A program made the translations under genes and the position numbers. A model generated the notes under the pieces. The model was given only the letters and a program-made list of their open reading frames with translations, had not been told where the DNA came from and made no database searches. Below, piece after piece: positions 27,915-36,024 of a stretch of 64,000 nt of DNA. Origin of the DNA: Sphingobacterium bambusae (GTDB lineage: Bacteria; Bacteroidota; Bacteroidia; Sphingobacteriales; Sphingobacteriaceae); NCBI RefSeq assembly GCF_033955345.1, contig NZ_CP138332.1, positions 4,154,001-4,218,000 on the forward strand, read 5' to 3'. Position 1 is the first letter of the stretch, and each line of letters starts with the position of its first letter.

Positions 27915-27998
27915 TTAGTTAAGGGATAAAGCACGAAGAGGAGCCGCAGCAAATTTATTTGCTGTTGACTTAAAGCGGACTAGTGTTAGTACAAACAT
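27915..27998 (-). CDS. 27-residue leader peptide or micropeptide
   Basis: This small ORF starts MFVLTLVRFK and ends PLRALSLN. It is hydrophobic with four basic residues (Arg8, Lys10, Lys15, Arg22) and no acidic ones. It fits exactly between a consensus promoter (predicted start about 37 nt before the ATG) and a strong terminator, so it is either an independent micropeptide gene or the leader peptide of rtcB-prfH. The codons for residues 21-24 (Leu-Arg-Ala-Leu) contain the sequence that can pair with the terminator's 5' arm. I do not recognise the peptide. Confidence 0.6.
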   Translation of the reverse strand: MFVLTLVRFKSTANKFAAAPLRALSLN

Positions 27999-28038
27999 CT
28001 TCTTCGTTTTTTAGAGGGTTAAACCATTATTATCGAGT

Positions 28039-28070
28039 CAAAAGTAAGGAAGCTTTCGATAGCTTGCAAA
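28039..28070 (-). promoter_or_regulatory. Consensus promoter of the leader ORF / rtcB operon
   Basis: TTTG (28067-28070), a 20-nt spacer and TACTTTTG (28039-28046): a perfect match to the Bacteroidota promoter. No comparable promoter exists between the leader terminator and rtcB. Confidence 0.8.
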
Positions 28071-28119
28071 TATTTTTGAAAATTTTTCTTGATAGATTGT
28101 GTTTTAGCTTCCTTTTTTG

Positions 28120-28314
28120 CTAGCGGTACATGCTGCGTTCCAGTCGTCGGATGCGTGCTTTGTTTTTACCATCAACGCGGTCGGCTACCGCCCAAATGGC
28201 CGCTGGAAGCCAGCCAATAAGGGTGATTTGTAAAATCAGGCAGAGAAATCCGACAAGGATCTTCCCGCGAAGGAAGAAGGAAAGCCAAGGGAATAAAACG
28301 GCGATAAGGGTCAT
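28120..28314 (-). CDS. YqaE/Pmp3-family small membrane protein
   Basis: The 64-residue protein has two membrane segments (about 2-14 and 17-45) with the family pattern GKILVGFLCLILQITLIGWLPAAIWAV. Pmp3/YqaE proteins (UPF0057) are small membrane proteins often induced by salt or envelope stress; the mechanism is not settled. The C-terminal tail is strongly basic (KNKARIRRLERSMYR). It lies 32 nt downstream of the 28347 gene and is probably co-transcribed with it. Confidence 0.82.
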   Translation of the reverse strand: MTLIAVLFPWLSFFLRGKILVGFLCLILQITLIGWLPAAIWAVADRVDGKNKARIRRLERSMYR

Positions 28315-28346
28315 GTTTGTTCTGTTTAGTCGGTTGATTGATGCTG

Positions 28347-28631
28347 TTACTTAACCTGAATAATGTCACCGGGAGCGCTACTTGGCGTTTCTTTGATATC
28401 GCGTTGAAAAGAAAAGCTGATACCGAAAGCTAGTCCCAATATAACGGCTACAATGGCGGCAAATGGAACGACAATGGCGACAACGATAGCAATCAAGAGC
28501 GGTAGGTTCATGTATTCTTTTCCGTTCTTCGCACGGATGCTAAGTTTTGTTTCTTGAATGGAATCAAATGCTTTCTGAAAGGCATTGCTAATGTTTTCGC
28601 TGTTCAAGTTGAAGGTTGTTTTCGTTTTCAT
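28347..28631 (-). CDS. Small membrane protein, DUF4342-like
   Basis: The 94-residue protein has a soluble N-terminal part (LSIRAKNGKEYMNLPL at about 30-45) and a long hydrophobic segment (46-74). The arrangement of a short KNGK-x-LPL motif followed by a membrane helix resembles DUF4342 proteins, but the match is from memory and weak. It probably forms a two-gene unit with the YqaE-like gene, which would fit a membrane stress role. Confidence 0.6.
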   Translation of the reverse strand: MKTKTTFNLNSENISNAFQKAFDSIQETKLSIRAKNGKEYMNLPLLIAIVVAIVVPFAAIVAVILGLAFGISFSFQRDIKETPSSAPGDIIQVK

Positions 28632-28680
28632 GATCTTGTTGTTTTATGTTTTTAATTTGTTTATCTCTTTTTGTATACTT

Positions 28681-28688
28681 CAAAGGTA
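28681..28688 (-). promoter_or_regulatory. -7 element of the 28347-28120 unit
   Basis: TACCTTTG on the minus strand, an exact -7 match 50 nt before the ATG. No good -33 element is visible. Confidence 0.5.
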
Positions 28689-28848
28689 GGACGAATGTAC
28701 AGACATAGCGATGGTAACTAGGCGAACTTGATAGACTTATCGGTAAATGCCGACTGTTTTTCGGTGAAACCTCTATAAGGTTGAGATGTATTCTCGTAAA
28801 ACAGCATGCGGAGACAATCCATCGTTAAAACGGTTTTTGTGAAATAAA

Positions 28849-28875
28849 AAAAGCGCTTTCAAAAGAAGCGCTTTT
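28849..28875 (-). terminator. Terminator of the 28878 gene
   Basis: A 10-bp stem (28849-28858 with 28866-28875) with a 7-nt loop and a T7 tract on the minus strand, right at the stop codon. Confidence 0.85.
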
Positions 28876-28877
28876 CG

Positions 28878-29450
28878 TTACATCTTATACAGTCTATCGT
28901 GCCGAAGCTCTTTACTGATTCCTGCATTGTTCACAATACTGTCGGTATAGCGATGCTCCTCTTCGATACTATCGAAATCAAATTCACATACCTGTTTCTT
29001 GAATTGGATGAGCTCAATAAGGAGGAAATCTGTAAAAGTGTGGAACAATAAGTGTTTTTCTGCCGTTTTTTTGGAAAAGGTATAGATCGCCTGGGTATCG
29101 ATATGGAGACAGATTGGATCTGCATTTCTAGACTCTGCAATCAACACGTAGCCAGATAGCTCATTCTCTGTGAAATGATGAGCTAAATGCTGCGCATGTT
29201 TGCTTGCGTGAAGCCAGTTGATTTCTTTGACCTTGCAGAGGTAGTACATAAATTCGGCGCTGTCTGTGGCTCCGAAATATTTGTAGTACAGGCGGATTTC
29301 ATCGCCAAAGCCAAAGGGGATTAGCGATGTCTCTTCGCGTAGCGAAATGCCTTCACTGGGGATATCATATTTCAATAGAAACTTCTTGAGATTATCTACC
29401 CAGTGAAGTTCTCCTATTTTTTGCAGAGGTAGGATGTGGCTGTTGCTCAT
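28878..29450 (-). CDS. Hypothetical protein, weak SMI1/KNR4 resemblance
   Basis: The 190-residue soluble protein is not recognised with confidence. Features are an N-terminal stretch with HWVDNLKKFL and, in the middle, ADPICLHIDTQAIYTFSKK, which recalls the end of SUKH (SMI1/KNR4) domains where a short strand pair reads ICLD..G.VY. SUKH proteins are often toxin-immunity proteins, but no toxin gene is beside it. It has its own terminator. Structural prediction would be needed to support the fold. Confidence 0.6.
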   Translation of the reverse strand: MSNSHILPLQKIGELHWVDNLKKFLLKYDIPSEGISLREETSLIPFGFGDEIRLYYKYFGATDSAEFMYYLCKVKEINWLHASKHAQHLAHHFTENELSGYVLIAESRNADPICLHIDTQAIYTFSKKTAEKHLLFHTFTDFLLIELIQFKKQVCEFDFDSIEEEHRYTDSIVNNAGISKELRHDRLYKM

Positions 29451-29504
29451 AGTGACCGATGGATATCGTAAATAATAAGGGATAGCGGATGCTAGTTGAA
29501 CCTC

Positions 29505-30059
29505 TTATTGCTCGGCGTAAAGCTTTGCACCCAACTGTTCATAATAGCGCTGCATCTGGTCCAAATGCTCCTGCGCAATATCGGCATCGTCATAAAAGCT
29601 CCATATTTGAATATAGAATTCGCCGACGTGTAGGTGTCTTCTCAAGTGATTGTTCTGCGCACCGTCCAAGAAATTGTCTAGTCTTTGCTTATCTGGAAAC
29701 TGATAGATGAATACACCCGCACCTTGGATATCGTCATTAGGCACATGAAAATCGTAACGATAGTAGGCTATGCAGTCTGAAACGGCCATAGCCGATGCTT
29801 TCTCCGGATCAGTGACGTAAACAGGCATTTGTGTGAAACCTAGTGCTTGCCATTCTTCAGTCACGGGGGCTGGTTCTACGCCTTTAAGCTTTACGCCTTT
29901 TAGATCGAGCTTCAAGATATCTTTCCCACCTACATTAATCGCCGTGTCAATAGGTACTTGGTCGGTCACGGATTGTGCTGTACTGGATGGAGCCTGTTGG
30001 CAACTTGCTTGCAGCGTCAAAAGACTTAATCCCAAGAGATAGGCAGCTGTGTATTTCAT
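29505..30059 (-). CDS. Hypothetical lipoprotein
   Basis: The 184-residue protein starts MKYTAAYLLGLSLLTLQASC, a lipoprotein signal with Cys20. A Ser/Thr/Gln-rich linker follows, then a globular domain with several Tyr and Trp residues. I do not recognise a family. I chose the third ATG (30059) because the two upstream in-frame ATGs only add a non-signal stretch. It lies between the unknown 28878 gene and valS. Confidence 0.7.
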   Translation of the reverse strand: MKYTAAYLLGLSLLTLQASCQQAPSSTAQSVTDQVPIDTAINVGGKDILKLDLKGVKLKGVEPAPVTEEWQALGFTQMPVYVTDPEKASAMAVSDCIAYYRYDFHVPNDDIQGAGVFIYQFPDKQRLDNFLDGAQNNHLRRHLHVGEFYIQIWSFYDDADIAQEHLDQMQRYYEQLGAKLYAEQ

Positions 30060-30159
30060 ATGTTTTATCATGGAGTTAATATACATATTTCTTGTGGTAT
30101 AGCATTATAAAAATGTAGCAGGCGTTGTATGAAGGTGACCGTCTTCAGACCTTGAATAA

Positions 30160-30185
30160 AAATGGCGCTCTAGTTCGAGCGCCAT
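30160..30185 (-). terminator. Terminator of valS
   Basis: A 9-bp GC-rich stem (30162-30170 with 30177-30185), 6-nt loop, followed on the minus strand by TTTTTATT. Confidence 0.88.
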
Positions 30186-30209
30186 GTATATACGTTTGTT
30201 GCGAGTTTA

Positions 30210-32825
30210 CTAACCTAAGCTTGCTAGGCTTTCCTGCAAGATGCTGATCTTCGCCACAGCATCAGCCTTCTTATTGCGTTCATTTTGGATAATCTCTGGT
30301 TTTGCATTTTGTACAAAACGTTCATTCGAAAGCTTTTTATCTACAGATACCAAAAATCCTTCTAGGTACGCGATCTCTTTGGTAATGCGTTCCTTCTCGG
30401 CGTCAACATCGATATTGTTTTCGAGTGCGACATAGCATTCGTCTTTGCCCGCCAAGAAACTTACAGCACCCTGAACTTTTTCTTTCACAAAGCTGAATTC
30501 CGCAATATTGGCCAATTTTATGATGCTGTCCTGATACTTGCTAAAGTCAATAACTGTGGCGTTTATAGCCAAAGGTAAAGCTACTTTGGGTGAAATACCT
30601 TTCGAGTTACGGATGCTACGTACTTCGGAAATGACCTGTTGCACGATGTCAAATTCTTTGATAAGGCTTTCATCGAAGACCTCAACCGTTGGGTAAGCAG
30701 CTACAATAACACAGTCGTTCGCTTCGCGTGGCCCAAAAATCTCATCATGCCAAAGTTCCTCTGTTAGGAACGGCATAAATGGATGTGCTAACGCAAGTAC
30801 TTTCTCAAAAAATCCGATTACCGTCGCTAATGTCTCTTTTTCAATTGGAGCTTGATAGGCCGGCTTAACCAATTCCAAATACCAAGCACAGAAGTCGTCC
30901 CAGATTAACTTATAGGTGGACATCAAAGCATCCGAAAGGCGGTAGTCGGAGAAATGCGCTTCGATTTCGACCAGCGCTTGATTAAAACGGCTATCAAACC
31001 ATTTTGCAGCTGTTTTCTGCGCGTCGCTTGCTGGCGCATCGATGGTTTCCCATCCTTTTACTAAACGGAAAGCATTCCATATCTTATTGGCGAAATTACG
31101 CCCTTGTTCGCAGTATGACACGTCAAACATCAAATCGTTGCCCGCGGGGGATGATAACAGCATGCCCACGCGTACACCGTCTGTACCGTACTGCTCCATC
31201 AACTCGATCGGGTCTGGCGAGTTGCCTAAGCTCTTCGACATCTTCCTTCCCAATTTATCGCGAACAATACCCGTAAGGTATACGTTGCGGAATGGGGGCT
31301 TTTGTGTGTAGTCGTGTCCCATAATGATCATACGAGCCACCCAAAAGAACAGGATCTCTGGTGCGGTAACCAAATCGTTGGTAGGATAGTAATATTGAAA
31401 CTCTGGATTTTCAGGATGGCGCACGCCGTCAAATACGGACATAGGCCATAGGCCCGATGAAAACCAAGTGTCCAACACATCGTCTTCCTGACGGATTCCT
31501 GCGCTTGTTTTTCCCTGGCCTTCAAATAAGACGATAGCTTCTTGTTCGGTTTTAGCAACCACCCATTCATTACGCTCATTGTACCAAGCTGGGATACGCT
31601 GTCCCCACCACAATTGTCTAGAGATACACCAATCCTTTACATTCTCCATCCAGTGTTTGTAAGAAGCGAAGAATTTTTCAGGGATAAGCTTTATGGTTCC
31701 ATCTTCCACGTATTGCAGTGCGGGCTTTGCCAACTTATCCATTTTGCAGAACCATTGCATGGATAGTTTAGGCTCGATAGCGGCGTCGGTACGCTCCGAA
31801 AAGCCCACCTGTGATTTGTAATCTTCAATTTTTTCGATCTGCTCCACTTCCTCCAACATTTTGGCGATTTTCTTGCGCGCGATGAAACGGTCTTCGCCAA
31901 CCAAGATTATTGCCTTTTCGTTCAGGGTGCCATCATCGTTTAGAATGTCGATCACTTCTAGGTTATGTTTCTGTCCTAGTTCGTAATCATTTAGATCGTG
32001 TGCCGGCGTTACCTTTAGGCATCCTGTCCCGAATTCCATTTCGACATATTCATCTTCGATAATAGGAATTTCGCGGTTGATTAACGGAACCAATACGGTT
32101 TTACCTTTTAGTTGACGGTATCGCTCGTCGTTCGGGTTGATACATATAGCGCTATCGGCCATGATTGTTTCCGGACGCGTGGTCGCAATCACGATGTGTG
32201 CATCGCTGTCCTTAATCTTGTAGCGTATGTAGTATAGCTTTTGGTTTACTTCTTTACGGATTACTTCTTCATCGGAAAGCGCCGTCTTTCCTTGCGGATC
32301 CCAGTTTACCATACGAACACCACGATATATGTAGCCTTCGTTATAGAATTTTATAAAGGTATCCAGTACGGATTCGGAGAGATCTGGATCCATCGTGAAT
32401 TTTGTGCGTTCCCAATCGCAAGACGCGCCTAGCTTCTCCAATTGCTTTAGGATAATTCCTCCATACTTCTCCTTCCATTCCCAAGCATGGCTCAAGAAGT
32501 CTTCACGGGTAAGCGATTTTTTGTCTATGCCTTGCTCTTTGAGCATAGCGACCACTTTGGCTTCCGTAGCAATGGATGCATGATCCGTGCCGGGTACCCA
32601 GCACGCATTTTTGCCCTGCATACGTGCACGGCGAATCAATACGTCTTGAATCGTATTGTTTAACATGTGGCCCATGTGTAGCACGCCGGTGACGTTTGGC
32701 GGAGGCATGACGATTGTATACGGCTCGCGTTCATCGGGTGTGGACCGGAAAAAGCCATTTTCCATCCAGTAAGCGTACCATTTCTCTTCTGCTTCTTTTG
32801 GATTGTATGTTTTTGCTATGCTCAT
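30210..32825 (-). CDS. valS: Valyl-tRNA synthetase
   Basis: The enzyme charges tRNA-Val and edits misactivated threonine. The 871-residue protein has the HIGH-type motif HMGHM, PGTDHASIA, the CP1 editing domain, the KMSKS motif (GRKMSKSLGNSPDP), an anticodon-binding domain and a C-terminal coiled-coil arm (about 805-870). The ATG at 32825 is preferred over one six codons upstream because a consensus -7 element (32848-32855) leaves it a normal short leader and the family starts near MSIAKTYNP. Confidence 0.96.
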   Translation of the reverse strand: MSIAKTYNPKEAEEKWYAYWMENGFFRSTPDEREPYTIVMPPPNVTGVLHMGHMLNNTIQDVLIRRARMQGKNACWVPGTDHASIATEAKVVAMLKEQGIDKKSLTREDFLSHAWEWKEKYGGIILKQLEKLGASCDWERTKFTMDPDLSESVLDTFIKFYNEGYIYRGVRMVNWDPQGKTALSDEEVIRKEVNQKLYYIRYKIKDSDAHIVIATTRPETIMADSAICINPNDERYRQLKGKTVLVPLINREIPIIEDEYVEMEFGTGCLKVTPAHDLNDYELGQKHNLEVIDILNDDGTLNEKAIILVGEDRFIARKKIAKMLEEVEQIEKIEDYKSQVGFSERTDAAIEPKLSMQWFCKMDKLAKPALQYVEDGTIKLIPEKFFASYKHWMENVKDWCISRQLWWGQRIPAWYNERNEWVVAKTEQEAIVLFEGQGKTSAGIRQEDDVLDTWFSSGLWPMSVFDGVRHPENPEFQYYYPTNDLVTAPEILFFWVARMIIMGHDYTQKPPFRNVYLTGIVRDKLGRKMSKSLGNSPDPIELMEQYGTDGVRVGMLLSSPAGNDLMFDVSYCEQGRNFANKIWNAFRLVKGWETIDAPASDAQKTAAKWFDSRFNQALVEIEAHFSDYRLSDALMSTYKLIWDDFCAWYLELVKPAYQAPIEKETLATVIGFFEKVLALAHPFMPFLTEELWHDEIFGPREANDCVIVAAYPTVEVFDESLIKEFDIVQQVISEVRSIRNSKGISPKVALPLAINATVIDFSKYQDSIIKLANIAEFSFVKEKVQGAVSFLAGKDECYVALENNIDVDAEKERITKEIAYLEGFLVSVDKKLSNERFVQNAKPEIIQNERNKKADAVAKISILQESLASLG

Positions 32826-32847
32826 CTTTATGTTGGAAATCAAAACG

Positions 32848-32855
32848 CAAAAATA
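32848..32855 (-). promoter_or_regulatory. -7 element of valS
   Basis: TATTTTTG on the minus strand, exact match to TAnnTTTG, about 23 nt before the chosen ATG. A clear -33 TTTG at the proper distance is lacking. Confidence 0.5.
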
Positions 32856-32944
32856 GGCAATTACAAAGATTTAAAGGAAAATTTACGCATAATAAAATGT
32901 TGCTAGGATGACAAGAACGACGGATTTTTATTCATGAATAAGTG

Positions 32945-32952
32945 TAATTTTG
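32945..32952 (+). promoter_or_regulatory. -7 element of the sulfatase-like gene
   Basis: TAATTTTG, an exact match, 41 nt upstream of the ATG at 32994. No -33 TTTG at 19-21 nt. Confidence 0.5.
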
Positions 32953-32993
32953 CGGTTAATTTTATATAAACATAATATTAACTGTTTTTTTGT

Positions 32994-34868
32994 ATGAAAC
33001 AGCGACCAGCGTGGCGCCTTACTTTACGGTTCTTTTTAGCACTGTCCTCGTATTGGATCATGTTATCTTTTGTGGATAGGCTTATTTTCACTTGGAGCGT
33101 TTGGGACCGGATAGCCGAAAAGCAAGATGCGTTTTATGCTTTTTTCTACGCTGTGCCGTTAGACCTATCGTTGGCCTGCTACCTGATGCTGATTCCGACC
33201 TTATTCTTTTTTGTGCAGCAGCTGTTTGTCAAGAAAGCGCTGTCTCGGTATTGGCTGCGGATTTACGTGATGATTCCAACCTTCTTTTTTGCTGCTGTGA
33301 CGGCCAGTAATATTCCGTTGTATGAGGCTTGGGGAGAAAAAATAAGTAAACGCGCCATTGTATTGGGGTTCGATACGGTGGGCGGTGTGACGAGCTCTAT
33401 TGACTTCGAAACTATAGGACAAGGATTTTTGGTTCTTGCGATCTTTTTTCTGTGCGCACATTACTATTACCACCTTGTCGTTGTTCGGTTCGCGAAGTAT
33501 GCAAGTTTACCCAAACGGCTTACTGGTTTTTATTTTTTGGGGATAGCTTTGCTGTTGTTTACGTTGATCCGTGGGGGCTATGGCAAGGCCACATTGAACC
33601 AAAGCTCCGTATATTTTTCCGATGACAATACCGCGAATCACGCTGCGGTGAACACATATTGGTCATTTCTTAAAGACTTGACGAAAAGTACCAAGAAATC
33701 CCCCTATCAATTTATGAAGCAGGAGGAGGCCGAGGAGCTTGTTTCTGCGGCTTTGGGGCAGCAGCGGGGAGCTGCATCGGCCGTCTTAACGACTGATAGG
33801 CCTAATGTGATTTTGGTTGTGCTCGAGGGCATGGTTGCGCAAGTTTTCGAAGATTTGGGAGGCGAGAAAAATGTTACGCCGCACATGAAAACGTTGATGG
33901 ATGAGGGGGTGTGTTTTCGTCGAGCTTATGCCGCGGCCGACCGATCAGACAAAGGTATGGTTGCTGTGATGAGCGGATTTCCGGCGCAAGGTCCCGAAAG
34001 CATCATTAAATATATACCCAAACACGAGAAATTGCCCGCTGTAGGACAACTTTTTGATTCCTTAGGCTATGCGACATCTTTTTATCATGGTGGGCAAAGC
34101 GAGTTCTACAATTTTAAATCTTACATGTTTACCCATGGCATAGACCGTGTTGTTGATAACGATGATTTTCCGGTAGGAACGCAGCGAAACTCTTGGGGAG
34201 TGTACGATCATGTTATTGCGCATCGCATGCTACACGATTTAAGTGCTGATCGAAAACCATTCTTCAGCGTATTTTATACCTTAGTGAACCATGAGCCTTT
34301 TCATTTGGAACCGCGTTACCAATTTGGGAACGATACTAAGGCTAATGCCTACAGAAGCACCAGCTTCTATACGGATTCGATGCTGTTCAACTTTATTGAG
34401 CAGGCAAAAAAAGAAGGTTGGTATGAAAATACTATTGTTGTGGTGACGTCGGACCATGGACATATCTACCCCTTGGGAAAGTATGGCTTGGAAAAACCTG
34501 AGCGCTATCATGTTCCGCTATTCGTATTTGGCGGCGCGCTGAAAAAGCAATATCAGGGCACCAAGGTAGACGCCGTGGTGAGTCAATTGGATGTGGCGGC
34601 AACCTTGGCCGCATTTGTGGGCGCCAATGCACAACGTTTTCCTTACTCTAGAAATTTATTCGCTATCGATAGGCCACATGTTGCCTTTTTCAATTCCAAC
34701 AGTACTTTTGGTATCATCAATGATCAAGGTACGGTCAGTTACGATATGCAAAAACGCAATATTGGATTTACGGATATTCCAAAAGAACGCAGCCTCCAGC
34801 AGGATAGCCTACTCCATGTTGCCAAAGGTTATTATCAAAAGGTTTTTGGAGACTTTTTGCGCTACTAA
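32994..34868 (+). CDS. LTA-synthase-like membrane sulfatase/phosphotransferase
   Basis: The 624-residue protein has five N-terminal membrane segments (about 13-33, 48-78, 88-106, 143-160, 178-194) and an extracytoplasmic alkaline-phosphatase-type domain. RPNVILVVLEG supplies metal ligand Glu278, DRSDKG a likely Ser318 nucleophile in place of the Thr of LtaS, and TSDHGH metal ligands. This is the LtaS/OpgB/PEtN-transferase fold. In Bacteroidota, which lack lipoteichoic acid, such enzymes probably modify envelope glycans or lipids; the substrate is unknown. It stands alone, with its own promoter and terminator. Confidence 0.85.
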   Translation: MKQRPAWRLTLRFFLALSSYWIMLSFVDRLIFTWSVWDRIAEKQDAFYAFFYAVPLDLSLACYLMLIPTLFFFVQQLFVKKALSRYWLRIYVMIPTFFFAAVTASNIPLYEAWGEKISKRAIVLGFDTVGGVTSSIDFETIGQGFLVLAIFFLCAHYYYHLVVVRFAKYASLPKRLTGFYFLGIALLLFTLIRGGYGKATLNQSSVYFSDDNTANHAAVNTYWSFLKDLTKSTKKSPYQFMKQEEAEELVSAALGQQRGAASAVLTTDRPNVILVVLEGMVAQVFEDLGGEKNVTPHMKTLMDEGVCFRRAYAAADRSDKGMVAVMSGFPAQGPESIIKYIPKHEKLPAVGQLFDSLGYATSFYHGGQSEFYNFKSYMFTHGIDRVVDNDDFPVGTQRNSWGVYDHVIAHRMLHDLSADRKPFFSVFYTLVNHEPFHLEPRYQFGNDTKANAYRSTSFYTDSMLFNFIEQAKKEGWYENTIVVVTSDHGHIYPLGKYGLEKPERYHVPLFVFGGALKKQYQGTKVDAVVSQLDVAATLAAFVGANAQRFPYSRNLFAIDRPHVAFFNSNSTFGIINDQGTVSYDMQKRNIGFTDIPKERSLQQDSLLHVAKGYYQKVFGDFLRY

Positions 34869-34898
34869 ACGTATCCGTGGTTTCTTCGCCGGCCCGAA

Positions 34899-34930
34899 GC
34901 GTCGCCGTTGCGACGCCTTTATTTTCCTTT
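34899..34930 (+). terminator. Terminator of the sulfatase-like gene
   Basis: A 7-bp GC-rich stem (34899-34905 with 34910-34916, loop CGTT) is followed on the plus strand by a T-rich tail that overlaps the 3' end of the convergent barrel gene. Confidence 0.7.
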
Positions 34931-35944
34931 TTTCCAAATGTTTGATCCAAATCGGTATCGGAGTGTAAATGCTTGTTGATTACTCGTTTGATCGGGCGCG
35001 AAGTGAAAGGATGCCGTAAACTTACCTTCTAGATTGCCTTTGCGAAAGGGCACCCAACCTAAATCCAAACGGTTGTAGCTATCGCGATGGTAGAAGGAAT
35101 CGCCATTAGGAAGATTTTGTGGGTCGCCCAAGTAAAGCGTATTTTCGATAAAGAACTTTCTGTAGCCTAGAAATATGCTTGATATGAATCCGCGAGCTAC
35201 GCGCAGATCGTACTCTGTTCGAACCCGATCAAAGCCTATAACGCCACCCGCTTCAATGCTAAGGGAATCCAAAAATGTTTTATGGCTTAAATCTACGCCT
35301 ACACGCAACATCGCCATGCCGTTGTCTTGTATATGCTGGTCAATAGTGTCGTTGCTGCTGAGAGCATTGTGGTAGAGTAGGGCGTCGTCTTTGACATAAA
35401 ATCGACCCAGTGTGTATTTGCCTGTCAGGCCGACAAGAAAACGTTCCCGTTGATTCGGACTTTGTTTGCTTAGCCAGTCGATGTAAAGTGCCTGTTTCCA
35501 TGCATTCTTTTGGAAGGCAAGGTACATACCCTCTATATTGGGTCTATCATACATAAATGTATCGGCCAAGGCGATACGTGGCACATCTTTCAAACGCTCG
35601 TATCGAGGCATGTGCCCCAATGCAAAATCGAAATTTTTGCTTTTATAATTGTAGTAGGCGATAGGAAACAAGCGATCGCCATTTTCCGCATGACGTCCAA
35701 AATTCTGATTGTAGTGCATACCACCTACAATTCGGTTATTGCTGTCTAAGGCAAATGAAAGCTTGGGCGATATAATTGTTCCGAAGATGGTTTTGTCTTC
35801 TGTGTAAATTGATTTGTACTCCCGATTATCCGCATAGCCAAAGAAGTCGATGTCAAAGCCAACACGTTGTTGGGCTTGCGTTGGCAAAGCGAAGAAACAA
35901 TAGCTGAATAGAAAATATACTAAAAATGATCGTTGTACTCTCAT
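34919..35944 (-). CDS. Outer membrane beta-barrel protein, unknown function
   Basis: The 341-residue protein has a signal peptide (about 1-25, ending LPTQAQ) and a mature part with alternating strands rich in Tyr, Phe and Gly, ending in TLRYRF near the C-terminus. The pattern suggests a 12-16-stranded outer membrane barrel. No family is recognised. It starts 26 nt after the terminator that follows sucB, and I see no consensus promoter in that short gap, so transcription may depend on read-through. Confidence 0.65.
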   Translation of the reverse strand: MRVQRSFLVYFLFSYCFFALPTQAQQRVGFDIDFFGYADNREYKSIYTEDKTIFGTIISPKLSFALDSNNRIVGGMHYNQNFGRHAENGDRLFPIAYYNYKSKNFDFALGHMPRYERLKDVPRIALADTFMYDRPNIEGMYLAFQKNAWKQALYIDWLSKQSPNQRERFLVGLTGKYTLGRFYVKDDALLYHNALSSNDTIDQHIQDNGMAMLRVGVDLSHKTFLDSLSIEAGGVIGFDRVRTEYDLRVARGFISSIFLGYRKFFIENTLYLGDPQNLPNGDSFYHRDSYNRLDLGWVPFRKGNLEGKFTASFHFAPDQTSNQQAFTLRYRFGSNIWKKGK

Positions 35945-35970
35945 GAAGGAATAGGCGCTGACTTTAAATT

Positions 35971-36006
35971 AAAAAGGTCGTCCTGAATAGCTAAGACGAC
36001 CTTTTT
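35971..36006 (-). terminator. Terminator of sucAB
   Basis: A perfect 12-bp stem (35971-35982 with 35995-36006), 12-nt loop, T run on both sides. Confidence 0.88.
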
Positions 36007-36024
36007 GGGTTATTTGTTGCTCGA

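Noticed and set aside
28878..29450. SUKH immunity protein of a toxin system
   Set aside because: The similarity is faint and no toxin or polymorphic array is nearby, so I left it as hypothetical.
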